DNA of 60,656 nucleotides, taken from assembly GCA_019119675.1 (NCBI GenBank), contig DWWO01000134.1, forward strand, positions 1 to 60,656, written 5' to 3'. A model generated the notes under the pieces. That model did no database searches and had not been told where the DNA came from. It was given only the letters and a program-made list of their open reading frames with translations. The DNA comes from Candidatus Mediterraneibacter faecipullorum. GTDB taxonomy: Bacteria > Bacillota > Clostridia > Lachnospirales > Lachnospiraceae. Shown in pieces: positions 44,215 through 53,044 of this stretch. Numbering within the stretch: position 1 is the stretch's first letter; every line of letters begins with the position of its first letter. A program made the position numbers and the translations under genes.

Positions 44215-45579
44215 ATGGACAATAAAATACATGATATGACGACAGGCAGCCCGGTCAGACTGATCATACGGTTTATGATCCCGATGTTTCTGGGCAATGT
44301 CTTTCAGCAGTTTTATAATATAGCGGATTCTATTGTAGCAGGGCAGTTCATCGGCGTTACCGCTCTGGCGGCGATCGGCAGTACAGGATCGCTGATGTTT
44401 TTTGTTACCGGATGGCTGAACGGACTGAGCAGCGGCTTCGCTATTCTCGTATCCCAGTGGTTTGGGGCAAAGCAGTATGACAGGATGCGCCACTATGTGG
44501 CAATGTCAGTTTATCTGGCTGCGGCGTTTGCAATCCTTATGACAGCCGGCCTGCTGATCGCGAACGAGCCGATTCTCAGACTTATGAACTATTCGGATGA
44601 TATTATGCCGGATGTGAAGCTGTATATGGGAATCATTTACGCCGGACTTATTGTTACCGCGGCATATAATTCTCTGGCAGCATTCCTAAGGGCGCTGGGC
44701 GATTCCAAGTCGCCGCTGTATTTTCTGATTATTTCGGCGGCAATCAATGTTGTGCTGGACATTGCATTTATTGTCGTGTTTGGAATGGGAGTGGAAGGAT
44801 GTGCATATGCGACTGTGATCGCGCAGGGAATCTCAGCCCTGCTCTGTTTTGTTTACATACTGAAGCGTTTCCCGATCCTGCATCTGAAAAGGGAAGATTT
44901 TAGAGTCAGTTTTGAAAGTTTCGGAAGGCTCCTGGCGCTTGGTATTCCGATGGGGCTGCAGTTCTCCATCACAGCGATCGGCACCATTATCGTACAGGGA
45001 GCGGTGAATATATATGGCGAGATTTACATGGCAGGTTTCTCTGCGGCGGGAAAGCTGCAGAATCTGATCGCAACAGTATTTACAGCGTTTGGCGCCACGA
45101 TCGCTACATATGTGGGGCAGAACCGGGGCGCGGGAAAGATGGACCGGGTAAAACAGGGAGTACGCTGCACGCAGATCATGATCCTCATATGGAGTGTTGT
45201 CCTTATGGTGCTCATGTACTTTGGGGGCAGATATATGACATGGCTGTTTATCAGCCCGTCAGAGACGGAAGTGGTAAATGCTGCCGTGACATATTTCCAT
45301 ACGGTATTCTGGTGTTATCCTTTCCTTGGCAGTATATTCCTCTACAGAAACACTCTTCAGGGAATGGGATACGGTCTTGTGCCGATGCTGGGAGGTATCT
45401 TCGAGCTTGTGGCAAGAAGTGCCATTGTCATGATCGTGGCCGGGCACACAAGTTTTGCTGGTGTATGTTTTTCGGATCCGGCGGCATGGATCGCGGCACT
45501 GATCCCGCTTGTGCCATATTATTTTTATAAGATGCACAAGTTGGGCAACAGTTCAGCCATCGCGGACAGTCGGAATTGA
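44215..45579 (+). CDS. MATE family efflux transporter
   Basis: A 454-residue, 12-helix MATE protein (MIPMFLGNVFQQFYNIADSIVAGQFIG, ALGIPMGLQFSITAIG). The start 44215 (MDNKIHDMTTG) has GGGGGA upstream and lies 43 bases after the -10. The longer frame from 44128 would start upstream of the promoter. It ends one base before the stop of the convergent MerR-RDD gene, with no room for a separate terminator. The neighbouring membrane regulator could control it, but its binding site is elsewhere. Confidence 0.93.
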   Translation: MDNKIHDMTTGSPVRLIIRFMIPMFLGNVFQQFYNIADSIVAGQFIGVTALAAIGSTGSLMFFVTGWLNGLSSGFAILVSQWFGAKQYDRMRHYVAMSVYLAAAFAILMTAGLLIANEPILRLMNYSDDIMPDVKLYMGIIYAGLIVTAAYNSLAAFLRALGDSKSPLYFLIISAAINVVLDIAFIVVFGMGVEGCAYATVIAQGISALLCFVYILKRFPILHLKREDFRVSFESFGRLLALGIPMGLQFSITAIGTIIVQGAVNIYGEIYMAGFSAAGKLQNLIATVFTAFGATIATYVGQNRGAGKMDRVKQGVRCTQIMILIWSVVLMVLMYFGGRYMTWLFISPSETEVVNAAVTYFHTVFWCYPFLGSIFLYRNTLQGMGYGLVPMLGGIFELVARSAIVMIVAGHTSFAGVCFSDPAAWIAALIPLVPYYFYKMHKLGNSSAIADSRN

Positions 45580-45580
45580 T

Positions 45581-47098
45581 TTATGCCTTTGTAACAGAAA
45601 AATTGATAGAAAATGACGGTTCGCTTCCATATGCCGGGACAAGCACACGGCTCTGGATCCATGTATCCGGGCGAAGCTCATACCCGTCATATTCGACTGT
45701 ACAGCTGATAGTTACTCCGGCTTCGGATATCTTGAAGCTGGAGAAGCTGTCTCCGCTTGCCTTGATCTGCGCATAGATAAAGGTTGGGGCGGCAGGCAGC
45801 AGCCGGTAGTCGTCCTGTGCACACAGAAAAGCAAGGGCGGAGACTGCCATCAGATCGCCATAGGATGCAATCGTTATATCCTCATTTTCACAGGATGCAG
45901 AAAAATTCAGACCGGTCATCACACCGTCTTCCACCGTATAATCAAGCTGAGGAAGTTCTGCATAGTTCTCTGCAGTTCCAGTAATATAAGGCGTACCCGG
46001 GATCTTTTCCCACGCTCCGTCCTTGCTCAGGATCAGACGGGAATCATCGATCGTGACAATCCCGTAAATGGTTATATTACCGGGAAGGTTCAGCTGCCGG
46101 TCGATACTGAAATATCTCTCCATATCATTAAAATTTTCCGCGTACTGCTCAACAGTCAGATCGCCTCTGTTCTGCGGCAGAGCGCCTGCCTGCCATACAA
46201 GAATGAGGGATAGTGTGTTGATCAGGGTCAGGCCGACAAGTGAAACAGATACTTTCAGCGGAATATATCTGTCGTTCAGCCAGAGCAGAGTTTCCTGCTC
46301 CCAGTCGAGCGTCTCTCCATCTTTACAGGCTCTATAGGACTTGTACATCCGTATGATCCAGTATACGGGAAGATTGAACCCGCAGCCTTTTTTCAGTACA
46401 GTCCACGTCCGGTGAAGTGCTTCGCCGTGTGTCAGCCGTGCTCCGGTTTCCGCCGTCATGCGCAGGCCGAGCAGGAACTTGCCCGGCGTCGTTCCGAACC
46501 GGGACAGCATAAATGGTTCTGCCAGAAGAAATAGGCAGTTATATGCGATAATATCTGCAACAAGACCGGCGAATCCCGTCTCCATAATATTGATGTGAAG
46601 GATGAGGGACAGAAACGTATTCCACAGGATCATATATATGGCTGCATCTATACTCCGTGCAAAGTATCTGACCCACGGCGATGTTACTTTTGGCAGAGTA
46701 TCCTCTTTCAATTCAGAAGGCGGTTCCGGTGTTGAAGAGTCCAGCAGATCAAGATAACGCTGTGCGTCAAAGCTGCTGTATACAGCCTGATCTTTGCAGA
46801 GCCGTTCACAGACTTCAACAGAACGTCCGAGAGACTGCTGTTCCTTTTTCAGATTCGTAAGGTGTCGGATCAGCAGTTCGGCGAGCTCCTGTTCATTACG
46901 GCTTAAGGATTTGATATCCTCCAGGCTGAGATGAAGGGTGCGGAGAAGCCGGATACGCTTTAAGGTATTCAGATCTTCCTCGGAATAATTTCTGTATCCG
47001 TTTGAATTTCTCTCGGGCGTGATAAGGCCCTCTTTCTCATAAAATCTGATATTGGCTCTCGTCATGCCGGAGAGCTCTTCGATTTCCCTGATCGTCAT
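45581..47098 (-). CDS. Membrane-anchored MerR regulator with RDD domain
   Basis: A 505-residue fusion. Residues 1-70 are a MerR winged helix (TIREIEELSGMTRANIRFYEKEGLITPERNSNGYRNYSEEDL); 75-115 a coiled-coil dimerisation helix; about 130-255 an RDD membrane domain (WVRYFARSIDAAIYMILWN, FGTTPGKFLLGLRM) with two to three helices; one more helix (SVSLVGLTLINTLSLILVW); and a ~180-residue C-terminal domain predicted outside. Start 47098 is chosen since the promoter lies at 47191-47161. The design is of a one-component sensor that binds DNA while in the membrane. Ligand unknown. Confidence 0.88.
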   Translation of the reverse strand: MTIREIEELSGMTRANIRFYEKEGLITPERNSNGYRNYSEEDLNTLKRIRLLRTLHLSLEDIKSLSRNEQELAELLIRHLTNLKKEQQSLGRSVEVCERLCKDQAVYSSFDAQRYLDLLDSSTPEPPSELKEDTLPKVTSPWVRYFARSIDAAIYMILWNTFLSLILHINIMETGFAGLVADIIAYNCLFLLAEPFMLSRFGTTPGKFLLGLRMTAETGARLTHGEALHRTWTVLKKGCGFNLPVYWIIRMYKSYRACKDGETLDWEQETLLWLNDRYIPLKVSVSLVGLTLINTLSLILVWQAGALPQNRGDLTVEQYAENFNDMERYFSIDRQLNLPGNITIYGIVTIDDSRLILSKDGAWEKIPGTPYITGTAENYAELPQLDYTVEDGVMTGLNFSASCENEDITIASYGDLMAVSALAFLCAQDDYRLLPAAPTFIYAQIKASGDSFSSFKISEAGVTISCTVEYDGYELRPDTWIQSRVLVPAYGSEPSFSINFSVTKA

Positions 47099-47160
47099 GG
47101 GTGCTATTCCCCTTTCATTGCGCCGGACAGACTTGCCTTTATCCGGCCATGTTTGTATAG

Positions 47161-47191
47161 AGTATACGGTGTAAAGAGGGTTTACAGTCAA
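47161..47191 (-). promoter_or_regulatory. MerR-type promoter with 19-bp spacer and central dyad
   Basis: On the minus strand TTGACT (47191-47186) and TATACT (47166-47161) are separated by exactly 19 bases, the overlong spacer typical of MerR-controlled promoters. The spacer holds GTAAA-CCCTC-TTTAC (47185-47171), a perfect 5-bp dyad. It points to autoregulation by the MerR-RDD protein. Confidence 0.8.
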
Positions 47192-47357
47192 GCGGAGAAT
47201 TGTTAAATCTATGTATAGATACAATGCGGCTTATAAAGAAATAAACGATGTATCTTTAGAACGCATGAAAATGGCTGTAGAATACATAGACAGATATGAT
47301 ATAATAATTATAGATTTGTGTTATTTGATGAGCGACATTAAGCGAAAAGGAGCAGCC

Positions 47358-47741
47358 ATGATCGTTTCAGGGAAGAATTCACCTAAGGTAAGGAAAATTT
47401 ATAAAGAACGCAGTGAGAAAGCTATCGAATATGCCCGCCGGCAGATTGAGAAATCACCGGTGGCTCCTTATGTGTCGAAATTGTATTTGTATGGGAGCTG
47501 TGTAAGAGAGGAACAGACTTATCAGAGCGATGTGGATCTGATGTTGGAATTGAAACCGACATTTGATATCAATAGGCTCAGGGATGAGATCATCCTTCTG
47601 AAAAGCCGCGTGAATCCGGGACAGTTGGATATGCCAGAAGTGGATTTGAAAGTCGTGATAGGCGATGAATGGAAAAATGAGCATACGCTTTATTTTGAAA
47701 ATATAAAAAAAGAGGGGAGAGACATATGGCAGGACAAATGA
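47358..47741 (+). CDS. MNT-type nucleotidyltransferase (antitoxin of MNT-HEPN pair)
   Basis: A 127-residue minimal nucleotidyltransferase. G46-S47 in LYLYGSCVREEQTYQSDVDLML with Asp58 and Asp60 forms the GSX10DXD active site; a later Asp in PEVDLKVVIGD completes the metal triad. The start 47358 has AAGGAG 6 bases upstream. It overlaps the HEPN gene by 16 bases. In characterised MNT-HEPN (type VII) pairs the transferase adds AMP to the HEPN toxin and so neutralises it. Confidence 0.88.
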   Translation: MIVSGKNSPKVRKIYKERSEKAIEYARRQIEKSPVAPYVSKLYLYGSCVREEQTYQSDVDLMLELKPTFDINRLRDEIILLKSRVNPGQLDMPEVDLKVVIGDEWKNEHTLYFENIKKEGRDIWQDK

Positions 47742-48160
47742 ATACTTATGCGGAATTTGCCGAAAATGACTATAAATTTTTCAGACAGTCATATGACAGC
47801 GGGAATAAAGGATCGGCACTTGCGGCACTGGGACAAAGTATATGTGAGAGATACTTGAAGCATATTATCTCTGAATGTGCCCATCCGGAAAATGAATCTG
47901 AAGCGGTATCCAAGGAAAGCGTTCTACGGACACATAGTCTGAGGAGACTGATGCGTTATATATCAGGCGACATGGGCATTGATATTCCGGATGAAACGGA
48001 GAGCGCATTGGACCGGATAGATGGATTCTATTTCACAACACGATATCCGGGGGATGACAGCTTTATTCCCACAGAGAGGGATATAGACAGGGCGGATAAA
48101 GCAGTTTGTTTGTGCCGGGATTTTGTCTTCCGGACAATGAGTGAGATTGAACAAGAATAA
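47726..48160 (+). CDS. HEPN-domain protein (putative toxin of MNT-HEPN pair)
   Basis: A 144-residue all-helical protein. Helix AALGQSICERYLKHIIS corresponds to the HEPN family core (Q..cEkylKal). The start overlaps the MNT gene by 16 bases, with GGGAGAG upstream. The canonical RNase motif R-X4-6-H is not obvious; the closest is R-YLK-H with three residues between. It may therefore belong to the non-RNase PF05168 group or be an altered toxin. Toxin/antitoxin assignment follows from pairing and is inferred. Confidence 0.82.
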   Translation: MAGQMNTYAEFAENDYKFFRQSYDSGNKGSALAALGQSICERYLKHIISECAHPENESEAVSKESVLRTHSLRRLMRYISGDMGIDIPDETESALDRIDGFYFTTRYPGDDSFIPTERDIDRADKAVCLCRDFVFRTMSEIEQE

Positions 48161-48184
48161 TACAAATGATAAGGAGTGAACATC

Positions 48185-49057
48185 ATGTCTTTACAATCAT
48201 TAAGTTTCCGTCTGATGGCGGGGCATTCAGATGCGAAAAGAGACCGCGGACTTAATACTGCGCCGGACGATATTCTGCGTATCAATGATATCCCCTATGG
48301 ACCGGATGTGAAGTGGAATACTCTGGATGTGTACAGGCCGAAAAATTTAAAGGGAAAACTGCCGGTCATTGTAAACGTCCACGGAGGCGGATATGTATAC
48401 GGAAGTACAAAGCAGTATCAGTTTTACTGCATGGATCTGGCGCGGAGAGGATTCGCGGTGGTCAGTTTCAATTATCATCTGGCGCCGAAGTTTAAGTTTC
48501 CCACGCCCATTTTTGATCTGAATCTTGTGATGGAATGGATATGTAAGAAAGCCGACATTCACGGCTTTGACACAGACAAAGTGGCGCTGGTCGGAGACTC
48601 TGCCGGAGCGCAGATCACCAGTCAGTATGCAGTGATCTGCAGCAATCCGGAATATGCGGAAGTGATGGAAGTAACGCCTCCTGATTTCAGACCGAGAGCA
48701 GTAGGACTTAACTGTGGTATGTATGATCTGAGAAAGCGAGCATCTGAAATCTCGGAGAATAAGCTGATGATCGATTATTTCACGGAGCATCCGGCTGTAT
48801 ACGGGAAGAAGCTGGACGTGCTCGATTATGTGACGGAGGATTTCCCGCCTGCTTATCTGCTTACGGCGAAAGGTGATTTCCTTGTGGATCAGTGTGAACC
48901 AATGGCGCGTCTGCTCATGGAGAAAGGAGTTCCGTGCGAGTATAAGATTTACGGAGATGAGAATACGGGCCACGTATTTCATGTAAATATGCGTCTGGAT
49001 CTTGCGCGGCAGGCGAATGATGACGAGATCGCGTTTATTAAAAAATACATGGATTGA
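48185..49057 (+). CDS. Alpha/beta hydrolase, HSL-type esterase
   Basis: A 290-residue hydrolase of the hormone-sensitive-lipase group. Oxyanion motif NVHGGGYVYGS, nucleophile GDSAGAQ, acid in AKGDFLVDQ and His in GHVFHV are present. The start 48185 (MSLQSLSF) lies 8 bases after AAGGAG; the GTG at 48176 overlaps that ribosome site. No signal peptide. It follows the HEPN gene by 24 bases and may share its transcript. Hydrolyses short acyl esters; substrate unknown. Confidence 0.9.
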   Translation: MSLQSLSFRLMAGHSDAKRDRGLNTAPDDILRINDIPYGPDVKWNTLDVYRPKNLKGKLPVIVNVHGGGYVYGSTKQYQFYCMDLARRGFAVVSFNYHLAPKFKFPTPIFDLNLVMEWICKKADIHGFDTDKVALVGDSAGAQITSQYAVICSNPEYAEVMEVTPPDFRPRAVGLNCGMYDLRKRASEISENKLMIDYFTEHPAVYGKKLDVLDYVTEDFPPAYLLTAKGDFLVDQCEPMARLLMEKGVPCEYKIYGDENTGHVFHVNMRLDLARQANDDEIAFIKKYMD

Positions 49058-49139
49058 TCAAAAGAACGGAGAAAAAGTGTGAATAATTCCGCTATTGACT
49101 GATAAAAATAACAAAATTTAGCAAAATCTTAACATCTGC

Positions 49140-49297
49140 TTGACAACAGAAAAAAGGAAGAGTAAAGTCTTAGGCATAAAAGCAAAGGCGCTTTGGATGA
49201 ATTTCCGAAGCGCTTTTCCTTTTATCATAAAAATACCTTCCGATACAACGAGGTGCATCAGAGGAATGAATATAATTCCCGGGATGCACCTTTTTTG
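49140..49297 (+). promoter_or_regulatory. Promoter and two-terminator leader of amt
   Basis: TTGACA (49140-49145), exactly 17 bases, TAAAGT (49163-49168) is a strong promoter. The ~150-base leader holds a stem GGCGCTTTGGA/TCCGAAGCGCT (49187-49214) followed by TTTCCTTTT, then AGGTGCATC/GATGCACCT with an inner GGAAT/ATTCC stem (49251-49291) followed by TTTTTTG. Two terminator-like structures before the gene suggest attenuation linked to nitrogen supply; the glutamine riboswitch consensus is not seen. Confidence 0.65.
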
Positions 49298-49325
49298 TAC
49301 CCGGAAAATAAAAGGAGGAGATATT

Positions 49326-50880
49326 ATGTATTCAGCAACAGATGTAATCTGGGTCCTGATCGCGGCAATTCTGGTGTTTTTTATGCAGGCAGGATTCGCA
49401 CTTTGTGAGGCGGGACTTACGCGGGCGAAGAATACAGGAAATATTCTCATGAAGAATATGATGGATTTCTGTATCGGAACTCCGTGCTACTGGCTGATCG
49501 GGTTCGGGATCATGTTCGCAGGCAGCGGACCGCTGATCGGAGGACTGGATCCGTTGATCCAGGGGAGCTATGATTTCGGAACACTGCCTACCTGGTGTTA
49601 CGCAATCTTCCAGACAGTATTCTGTGCGACCGCTGCGACCATTGTATCCGGTTCTATGGCAGAGCGTACGAATTCGTATCGGTAAATATGACAAGAAAGG
49701 AAAAGCGAGAGCGATTCCGGGCCATAACCTGACGGCAATGGCTCTCGGCGTATTCATCCTCTGGTTCTGCTGGTTTGGATTTAACGGCGGTTCTACTGTA
49801 GCAATGACAGCAGATGCAGATATGGAGCTTGCCTCTCTTGTAATGTTCAATACGAACCTTGCAGCAGCAGTGGCTACGGTCGTGGCTATGATATTTACAT
49901 GGATACGTTATGGTAAACCGGATGTGTCCATGACATTTAATGCGGCGCTGGCAGGGCTTGTGGCAATTACGGCTCCCTGCGACTGCGTCACTCCGGTGGG
50001 AGCATTCTTCATCGGTCTTGTAGCAGGATTCCTTGTAGTTCTCTCTGTAGAGTTCTTTGATAATGTTGCAAAGATCGACGATCCGGTAGGTGCTGTTTCT
50101 GTACATATGGTAAACGGTATGTGGGGAACACTTGCAGTCGGACTGTTTAGCAACGGCGGTGACGGTGTGGCTCCCGGCCTCTTCTACGGCGGCGGATTCA
50201 CACAGCTCGGAGTACAGGCATTAGGTATTGTTTCAGTTGCAGCGTATGTACTTATTGTAATGTTCATCGTATTCAAGGTGATAGATAAGACTGTAGGTTT
50301 AAGAGTTCCGGCGCAGATCGAGATTGACGGTCTGGATATGCATGAACACGGACTGGCTTCCGCATATTCCGGATTTGCCATCAATGACATGACAGGAATG
50401 GATATGGACGTCAATGAAAATACTGATCTCGGTGAGGACGATTATGAGAAAGCCTCCAAAGCTCAGGTGGACGCGGCAGTCAAAGTTGTCAATAAGAAGA
50501 CAATTGTAGACGGCGTCTATGATACGGGAATGCACAAGGGAAGCATTATCTGCAGACTGTCCAAGTTCGATGCGCTCAAGACATCACTCAATAAGCTTGG
50601 AGTAACCGGCATTACGATGACGCAGGTTATGGGCTGCGGCATACAGAAGGGCGCGGGAGAAAAATACCGCGGCGTTGAGCTGGATGCAAACCTGATCCCG
50701 AAAGTGAAAGTAGAAGTTGTCGTCAGCAAGATACCGGTAGATTCTGTTATCGAAGCGGCGAAGAAGGCGTTGTACACCGGCCATATCGGAGACGGAAAGA
50801 TCTTCGTCTACAACGTGACAAAGGTAGTCAAAGTAAGGACCGGCGAGGAAGACTTCGCTGCACTTCAGGATGTGGAATGA
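49326..50880 (+). pseudogene. Ammonium channel-P-II fusion (amt-glnK) with deletion and frameshift
   Basis: Two frames together encode an Amt channel fused to a P-II domain. The first (49326-49685, MYSATDVIWVLIAAILVFF) starts after AAAGGAGGAG and runs to MAERTNSYR, then stops. The other frame carries RIGKYDKKGKARAIPGHN, the rest of Amt, and a C-terminal P-II domain (KGSIICRLSKFDAL) to 50880. Intact relatives as I know them have ~60 residues between AERT and GPRIGKYD, including the first pore histidine. Here they are missing and the frame shifts by one. The join is CGTACGAATTCGTATCGG, which contains the 12-bp palindrome TACGAATTCGTA. The channel should be dead; a downstream product with only P-II is possible. 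Confidence 0.85.
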
Positions 50881-50925
50881 TATTATCACGCATGGTTTTT
50901 TAAAGTAATCTTTTCTTCAGATAAA

Positions 50926-50967
50926 AACAGCAGGGCAGGTGGATTACTCCACCTTCACCCTGCTGTT
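50926..50967 (-). terminator. Terminator overlapping the end of the DUF368 gene
   Basis: On the minus strand AACAGCAGGG (50967-50958) pairs with CCCTGCTGTT (50935-50926), followed by TTTTATC. The left arm consists of coding bases for the last DUF368 residues. Confidence 0.75.
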
Positions 50968-51789
50968 AAATTTGTCCAGGAGCAGCGCGATCACAATGCC
51001 GGCTGCAATACAGATAATGTTAACAATAGCCGTTCCTGCGTTCATAAAACCCGATACAGGGATGATCATAACTGTCGCTGCGATCACGATTCCGATGATA
51101 CCGTGAAATGCGATCGAGTAGAAGTTGTCAAACAGCGCGTTGATCGCTTTGGCAAGACAGATCACTGTGACAACAGCTCCGATACCCGCCGGAACAAGGA
51201 TGCTCATGTCAAAATGTCCGATCCCGTCCACAAATGGTGTATAAAGTCCCAAAGGCATAAGCAGTGTGGAAAAGCTCATGCCCGGCGCGATCACACTGAG
51301 CGCCAGACAGAAACCGCAGAACAGGTACCAGAGGAAATTCGGTTTTACTTCAATAGAGAACATCTGAAGTCCGATTAGCAGTGCGAAGATCACGATCATA
51401 CAGATGACCATTGAGATAAACGAACCCTTGCTGCGTCCCTGCTCGCCCGCTTCGCGGAAAAGGGAGGGGAGCATTCCGGTGATCAGTCCGATGAAGACGC
51501 ATACGGACGGATCCGGATATTTCTCGAGAAAGAATGCCAGGACGTTCGCCACTCCAAGGAATCCGATGACTCCGCCGATAAATACCGGGATCAGTGGAGG
51601 TACATGGGATTTAAAATTCTTAAACGGGTTGGATAAGAGTTCCATGATCGGCTTATAGATACCGAAGATCACGCTCAGCACACCGCCGGATATACCGGGA
51701 AGTACCGCACCCAGTCCGATTAGGGCACCCTGCAGGATGCGATAGAGAAACTGAAGCGGATTTACACTTTTTTTCTTTTCTTGATTCAT
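50944..51789 (-). CDS. DUF368 family membrane protein
   Basis: About 281 residues with eight or more membrane helices. GALIGLGAVLPGISGGVLSVIFGIY and SVIAPGMSFSTLLMPLGLYTPF are the two inverted signature repeats of DUF368, thought to include C55-P flippase relatives (undecaprenyl-phosphate recycling); that role in this protein is inference. Start 51789 (MNQEKKKSV) has AAAGGA 11 bases upstream; ATG 51828 lacks one. Monocistronic, convergent with the amt-glnK remnant. Confidence 0.88.
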   Translation of the reverse strand: MNQEKKKSVNPLQFLYRILQGALIGLGAVLPGISGGVLSVIFGIYKPIMELLSNPFKNFKSHVPPLIPVFIGGVIGFLGVANVLAFFLEKYPDPSVCVFIGLITGMLPSLFREAGEQGRSKGSFISMVICMIVIFALLIGLQMFSIEVKPNFLWYLFCGFCLALSVIAPGMSFSTLLMPLGLYTPFVDGIGHFDMSILVPAGIGAVVTVICLAKAINALFDNFYSIAFHGIIGIVIAATVMIIPVSGFMNAGTAIVNIICIAAGIVIALLLDKFNSRVKVE

Positions 51790-51888
51790 ATGTTCATTGA
51801 TCCTTTCATTCTGAATATTCACAAACATATTTATTTATACTATCTTTTATGCCGTTTTTCAAGTATATATGTGATCTCTGTTCAATAA

Positions 51889-51917
51889 TTGATTTTCTCT
51901 GATTTATAGATTAAAAT
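51889..51917 (+). promoter_or_regulatory. Promoter of the nucleotidyltransferase gene
   Basis: TTGATT (51889-51894), exactly 17 bases, TAAAAT (51912-51917). A GGAATC-AA-GGATTCC hairpin follows at 51924-51938. Confidence 0.6.
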
Positions 51918-51973
51918 AGTTCTGGAATCAAGGATTCCGAAGACAGTGAAAAGATCAGGAGGATTACAGAGAT

Positions 51974-52891
51974 ATGAAAAAACCGGTTCTTGTCATAATG
52001 GCAGCAGGTATGGGAAGCAGATACGGCGGTCTCAAACAGATCGACCCCGTGGACAAAGAAGGTCAGATCATCATGGATTTTTCAATCTATGATGCAAAGC
52101 AGGCCGGATTTGAGAAAGTCGTATTTATTATCAAGAAAGAAAATGAAACTGACTTCAGGGAGGCGATCGGAGACCGGATCGCGAAATCTATGGAAGTCGC
52201 TTATGTTTATCAGGACATCAACAATATCCCGGCAGGTTTTTCTGTCCCGGAGGGACGTGTGAAACCATGGGGGACAGCACATGCGGTCTTAAGTGCGATC
52301 GATGAGATTGACGGGCCGTTTGCCGTGATCAATGCAGATGACTATTACGGACAGCACGCTTTTAAAGTGATCTATGAGTATCTCACAACTCATGAAGATG
52401 ATAACAAATACCGGTATACAATGGTAGGCTACCGGCTCAAAAATACAGTGACGGACAACGGGTATGTTTCCCGCGGCGTTTGCGAACTTAACGCGGACAA
52501 AGAACTGGTCAGCGTGACCGAGCGTACCAGGATCGAGAAGAGAGAGGACGGCATTGCCTACTCTGAGGACGGCGGAGAGACCTGGACCTCTATTGACGGT
52601 GATACGCTCGTATCTATGAATATGTGGGGATTTACCCGCAGCATGCTGGACGAAATCCAGAAAGGGCTCCCGGCATTCCTTGAAAAAGGCCTGAAAGAGA
52701 ATCCGATGAAATGCGAGTATTATCTCCCAGCGGTAGTGAGCACTCTTCTGGCTGAGGATAAAGCAGCCGTGACTGTGCTTGAGTCAGAAGATAAATGGTA
52801 TGGAGTAACCTATAAAGAAGATAAGCCTGTTGTGGTGGCTGCAATCCAGTCACTCAAAGATGCCGGGCTGTATCCTGAAAAATTGTGGTGA
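51974..52891 (+). CDS. Sugar-phosphate nucleotidyltransferase family protein
   Basis: A 305-residue GT-A fold nucleotidyltransferase. The start VIMAAGMGSRYGGLKQ is the nucleotide-binding G-X-G-X-R..K motif, and VINADDYYG provides metal-binding Asp residues. It lacks the typical hexapeptide C-terminal domain. It likely makes a nucleotide sugar, but substrate cannot be assigned. AGGAGG lies 10 bases before the ATG. galE follows after a terminator-like hairpin, so carbohydrate activation is a common theme. Confidence 0.88.
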   Translation: MKKPVLVIMAAGMGSRYGGLKQIDPVDKEGQIIMDFSIYDAKQAGFEKVVFIIKKENETDFREAIGDRIAKSMEVAYVYQDINNIPAGFSVPEGRVKPWGTAHAVLSAIDEIDGPFAVINADDYYGQHAFKVIYEYLTTHEDDNKYRYTMVGYRLKNTVTDNGYVSRGVCELNADKELVSVTERTRIEKREDGIAYSEDGGETWTSIDGDTLVSMNMWGFTRSMLDEIQKGLPAFLEKGLKENPMKCEYYLPAVVSTLLAEDKAAVTVLESEDKWYGVTYKEDKPVVVAAIQSLKDAGLYPEKLW

Positions 52892-52899
52892 TATGATAT

Positions 52900-52935
52900 G
52901 CATGGTGTTCCCTTTAGAGCGCCATGCAACATTTT
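52900..52935 (+). terminator. Terminator after the nucleotidyltransferase gene
   Basis: GCATGGTG (52900-52907) pairs with CGCCATGC (52920-52927) with one G-U pair, followed by AACATTTTTA. A TATACT -10 at about 52984 lies further on before galE. Confidence 0.6.
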
Positions 52936-53044
52936 TACCAAAAGATGATTTAAAATTATAAAGAAATATCCTGCTGCATGTGCTATACTGGGCACGTAAA
53001 CAGGAAAACAAAATTTACAGTCTTATCATAAGGAGGAAACGACC

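Noticed and set aside
49169..49325. Glutamine (glnA/downstream-peptide) riboswitch before amt
   Set aside because: The conserved GUUCA and GGACGGAAGUAGG-like parts are absent; only terminator-like stems are seen.
49668..49690. The EcoRI-containing palindrome at the amt join as proof of an artificial cloning junction
   Set aside because: A single 6-base restriction site is expected by chance; without reads the origin of the join cannot be decided.
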